From JAPLHV01 sp964464245 (GTDB lineage: Bacteria > Caldisericota > JANLFM01), in assembly GCA_964464245.1 (NCBI GenBank), contig CAYXFH010000079.1:1-7299 (forward strand): a stretch of 7,299 bases of DNA, given 5' to 3'. Position 1 is the first letter of the stretch; every line of letters begins with the position of its first letter. Made by a program: the position numbers and the translations under genes. The notes beneath the pieces are model-generated. The model was given only the letters and a program-made list of their open reading frames with translations, did no database searches and was not told the DNA's origin. Of the stretch, positions 5,286 to 7,299 are shown piece after piece.

Positions 5286-5313
5286 GTAGGGGCGACGCAT
5301 AGGTTTCCCCTAC
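5286..5313. repeat. 28-bp element with chimeric core
   Basis: The outer arms GTAGGGG (5286-5292) and CCCCTAC (5307-5313) pair perfectly over 7 bp. The 14-nt interior reads CGACGCAT then AGGTTT. The first half matches the left half of the ACGCATGCGT element type, and the second resembles the GGGTTT half of the element at 4940. It therefore looks like two half-elements joined. If the promoter at 5247 is used, this hairpin lies in the 5' leader. Confidence 0.65.
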
Positions 5314-5374
5314 AGGCCCGACCTTCTCCTCCCTCCCAGGGCGCATCCGGGAGAATAAATTATAGGAGGGCATC

Positions 5375-7299
5375 ATGAAGTCGAGATGGTTATTTTCTGC
5401 TGTGATCGCACTGCTGGCCTTTTGCTGGATACCGGGAAGCGCAGTGAGCCCGCTTGACGCCGGGGCGAACGGGTCGGATCCTCCCCAGGCTGTTTCAGTC
5501 GATTCAGGACGGATCGTCTTCGCCTCGATGGTCGTAGTTGGCCAGACGGATCTCTTCACTATTGACCCGGATGGCTCGAACCAGGTTCGGTTGACCAACG
5601 GTTCGGGGGAGAACTCCGTTCCCTCTTGGTCTCCGGACGGCGCCCGCATCGCCTTTATGTCAAACCGGGACAGCAGCAAAGGGGAGATCTACGCCATGGC
5701 CGCAGATGGGACCCAGGTAGTGCGCCTGACCGCGAACGACGCCTGGGACACCACCCCGGCCTGGTCCCCGGACGGCAGCCGCATCGCCTTCGCTCAAACG
5801 GTTGACGGTTTCTACCAGATCTTCACTATCCCAGCAGCGGGTGGATCGCCGACCCGTCTGACCTACTTCCCCCAGGGGAGCGCCTACAACCCCTGCTGGT
5901 CCCCGGACGGTTCGCACATCACCTTCTTCATGAACTCCTCGGACAATCCGAACGGCGATATCTACGCGATGAAGGCAGACGGCAGCGGGCTTCAGCGCCT
6001 GACTGACAGCCCCCAGCAGGACACCACCCCCTGCTGGTCCCCGGACGGCAGCCGCATCGCCTTCGCCTCCAGCCGCAGCGGCGCCTCCCGCATCTACCTG
6101 ATGGCGCCGGACGGCAGTGGGCAGACCGTCCTCACCGCCGGCCCCGGCGATGATTACGCCCCCTGTTGGTCCCCCGACTCCAGCCAGATCGTCTTCGCGC
6201 GTCTGGGGTCTTCACCGACGCCCACGCCCACGCCGACGCCCACGCCGCCCAACTCTGGCCAGATCGCCTTCGCGCGACTGGAAGGCTGGACCACGCAACT
6301 CTACCGAGTATCGATCGAGGGGACCGCTCCAGCCATCCTGATCCCCACTGGGGGTCTAGCGGCAACTTGGCCCCGCTGGACGGGGTGGGGCCTTCCCCAC
6401 ATCACACTAACCCAGCCCACGGGCGGGGAAGGGTGGATCCTCAGCAGTCAGCGGGTGGTCCAGTGGCGTTCCAGCCACCTGGCTGACCCCGTTCGCTTGG
6501 AGATCAACCGGGCCTTCCCGGGCGGCGCCTGGGAGATCCTGGCCGACAACCTGCAAAGCGCGGGAGGATGGTCTTGGATAGTCGCCGGTCCACGCTCCGC
6601 CACCTGCCGCATCCGGGTCGCCAGCATGATCACTCCCACCCTCTGCGCCATCTCCGGCCAGGACTTCGCCCTGCTCGACCCACTTCTTGACCCGTACCTG
6701 CAACTGCTGGCTCCCACAGGTGGGGAGATCTGGGTGGAAGGGTCGTCCCAGACAATCGCTTGGACTTCTCGCCTGGCTGCCTCCACGGTATCGATCGAAC
6801 TCAGCCGGGACGGGGGCCGAACATGGCAGACCCTCTTTGCCGGCACGGCCAATGACGGCAGCGAACCCTGGACCGTGACCGGCCCCCCTTCCTCAACCTG
6901 CCGCCTGCGCGTGCGTGACTCGGCCGTCCACCCCCTCCAGGACGGGTCCGCCTTCGACTTCGATATCGCCCGCTCGCCCGCCACGGGGGAGATCCTCTTC
7001 GCTTCGGAACGGGACGGGGGTCCCCTGCAGCTCTACCGGATGAAGTCTGACGGATCCTCCCCGCGCCGCATCGCCGCGACCACTTCCGGGGACCGCGCGC
7101 CATCCGCCGGTCCGGATGGCACACGGATCGCTTTCTCCACCTCGCGGGTCAGTCCCGGTACGCTGGAAGTCTTCACCGAGAACGTCGACGGCAGCTTCCC
7201 CTCCTTTCTGGCCACGGGCAGTGAACCGGCCTTCGGCCCTCGCATCGCCTTCGTCGCCTCAGGGGATGGCAATGACGAGATCTGGAGCATCAATCCCGA
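5375..7299 (+). CDS. Secreted PD40/TolB-like beta-propeller protein with Ig-like domains (runs off right edge)
   Basis: At least 641 codons are present with no stop before the edge. ATG 5375 follows AGGAGG (5364-5369) with a 5-nt spacer. A signal peptide is clear: MKSRWLF, a hydrophobic core, then a likely cleavage after GSA (residue 23). There is no proper lipobox around Cys17. Five PD40 blades carry WSPDG/WSPDS at residues 85, 130, 175, 221 and 265, and a weaker sixth blade ends at WPRWTG. A PTPTPTPTPTPP linker (281-292) lies between the fifth and sixth blades. Two Ig-like domains of the 'P-T-G-G-E-x-W' type follow, at about 343-425 and 443-532. A further PD40 segment (GEILFASERDG, GPDGTRIAF) starts near 537. 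It is probably extracellular and binds a ligand or partner; no catalytic residues are visible. The TolB resemblance is in the fold, and no Tol-Pal genes are seen. Confidence 0.92.
   Translation, partial: MKSRWLFSAVIALLAFCWIPGSAVSPLDAGANGSDPPQAVSVDSGRIVFASMVVVGQTDLFTIDPDGSNQVRLTNGSGENSVPSWSPDGARIAFMSNRDSSKGEIYAMAADGTQVVRLTANDAWDTTPAWSPDGSRIAFAQTVDGFYQIFTIPAAGGSPTRLTYFPQGSAYNPCWSPDGSHITFFMNSSDNPNGDIYAMKADGSGLQRLTDSPQQDTTPCWSPDGSRIAFASSRSGASRIYLMAPDGSGQTVLTAGPGDDYAPCWSPDSSQIVFARLGSSPTPTPTPTPTPPNSGQIAFARLEGWTTQLYRVSIEGTAPAILIPTGGLAATWPRWTGWGLPHITLTQPTGGEGWILSSQRVVQWRSSHLADPVRLEINRAFPGGAWEILADNLQSAGGWSWIVAGPRSATCRIRVASMITPTLCAISGQDFALLDPLLDPYLQLLAPTGGEIWVEGSSQTIAWTSRLAASTVSIELSRDGGRTWQTLFAGTANDGSEPWTVTGPPSSTCRLRVRDSAVHPLQDGSAFDFDIARSPATGEILFASERDGGPLQLYRMKSDGSSPRRIAATTSGDRAPSAGPDGTRIAFSTSRVSPGTLEVFTENVDGSFPSFLATGSEPAFGPRIAFVASGDGNDEIWSINP
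5747..6066 (+). repeat. Near-identical 47-bp blocks in blades 2 and 4
   Basis: Positions 5747-5793 and 6020-6066 are identical over the first 11 bp and the last 33 bp, differing only in the 3 bp between. They are 273 bp apart, exactly 91 codons or two blades. Blade 3, between them, is more diverged. Confidence 0.8.
6215..6250 (+). repeat. Six-bp repeats coding the Pro-Thr linker
   Basis: Alternating CCG/CCC and ACG codons form a short in-frame hexamer repeat (residues 281-292). It is a site prone to length change that would lengthen or shorten the linker without breaking the frame. Confidence 0.8.

Overview
The window is GC-rich bacterial DNA. The best guess for the host is Chloroflexota, in or near Anaerolineae. 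Two features support this: a secreted beta-propeller protein with a (Pro-Thr)n linker, and short GC-rich palindromes of the kind I remember from that phylum. This is inference from style, not from a marker gene.

Layout, left to right. Positions 1-416 (minus) hold the N-terminal part of an MFS exporter cut by the window edge. Positions 417-792 carry no gene. They form repeat island 1: a 28-bp palindrome, a 19-bp element, and six head-to-tail copies of a 32-bp unit. Positions 793-2883 (minus) are a compact three-gene operon, transcribed in the order DHA1-type MFS transporter, small antibiotic-biosynthesis-monooxygenase (ABM)-fold protein, and a stand-alone ChrB C-terminal-type chromate resistance protein. 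Gaps are 13 and 32 nt, and the second and third genes have strong Shine-Dalgarno sequences. Positions 2980-3561 (minus) hold a putative two-TM protein with a basic disordered tail. A doubtful 88-codon ORF with an excellent ribosome binding site overlaps its start. Positions 4020-4559 (plus) encode a small SAM-dependent methyltransferase.

Positions 4560-5374 are repeat island 2. It contains the same families as island 1 (27-bp core, 19-bp element, 28-bp palindromes) plus an 18-bp triplet repeat. A small ORF at 4659-4943 starts behind a good RBS but runs into the repeats. From 5375 to the right edge (plus) lies a secreted protein with WD40/PD40 (TolB-like) blades, a Pro-Thr linker, two Ig-like domains and a second propeller segment. 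It is truncated by the window, and an extended -10 promoter lies upstream.

The most plausible functional unit is the MFS/ABM/ChrB operon, which looks like a detoxification or oxyanion-resistance cassette using an MFS pump where ChrA would be expected. The most unusual DNA is the pair of repeat islands. They share several repeat families in different arrangements, and their palindromes have common outer arms but different cores. I found no RNA genes, CRISPR array or intact insertion sequence.
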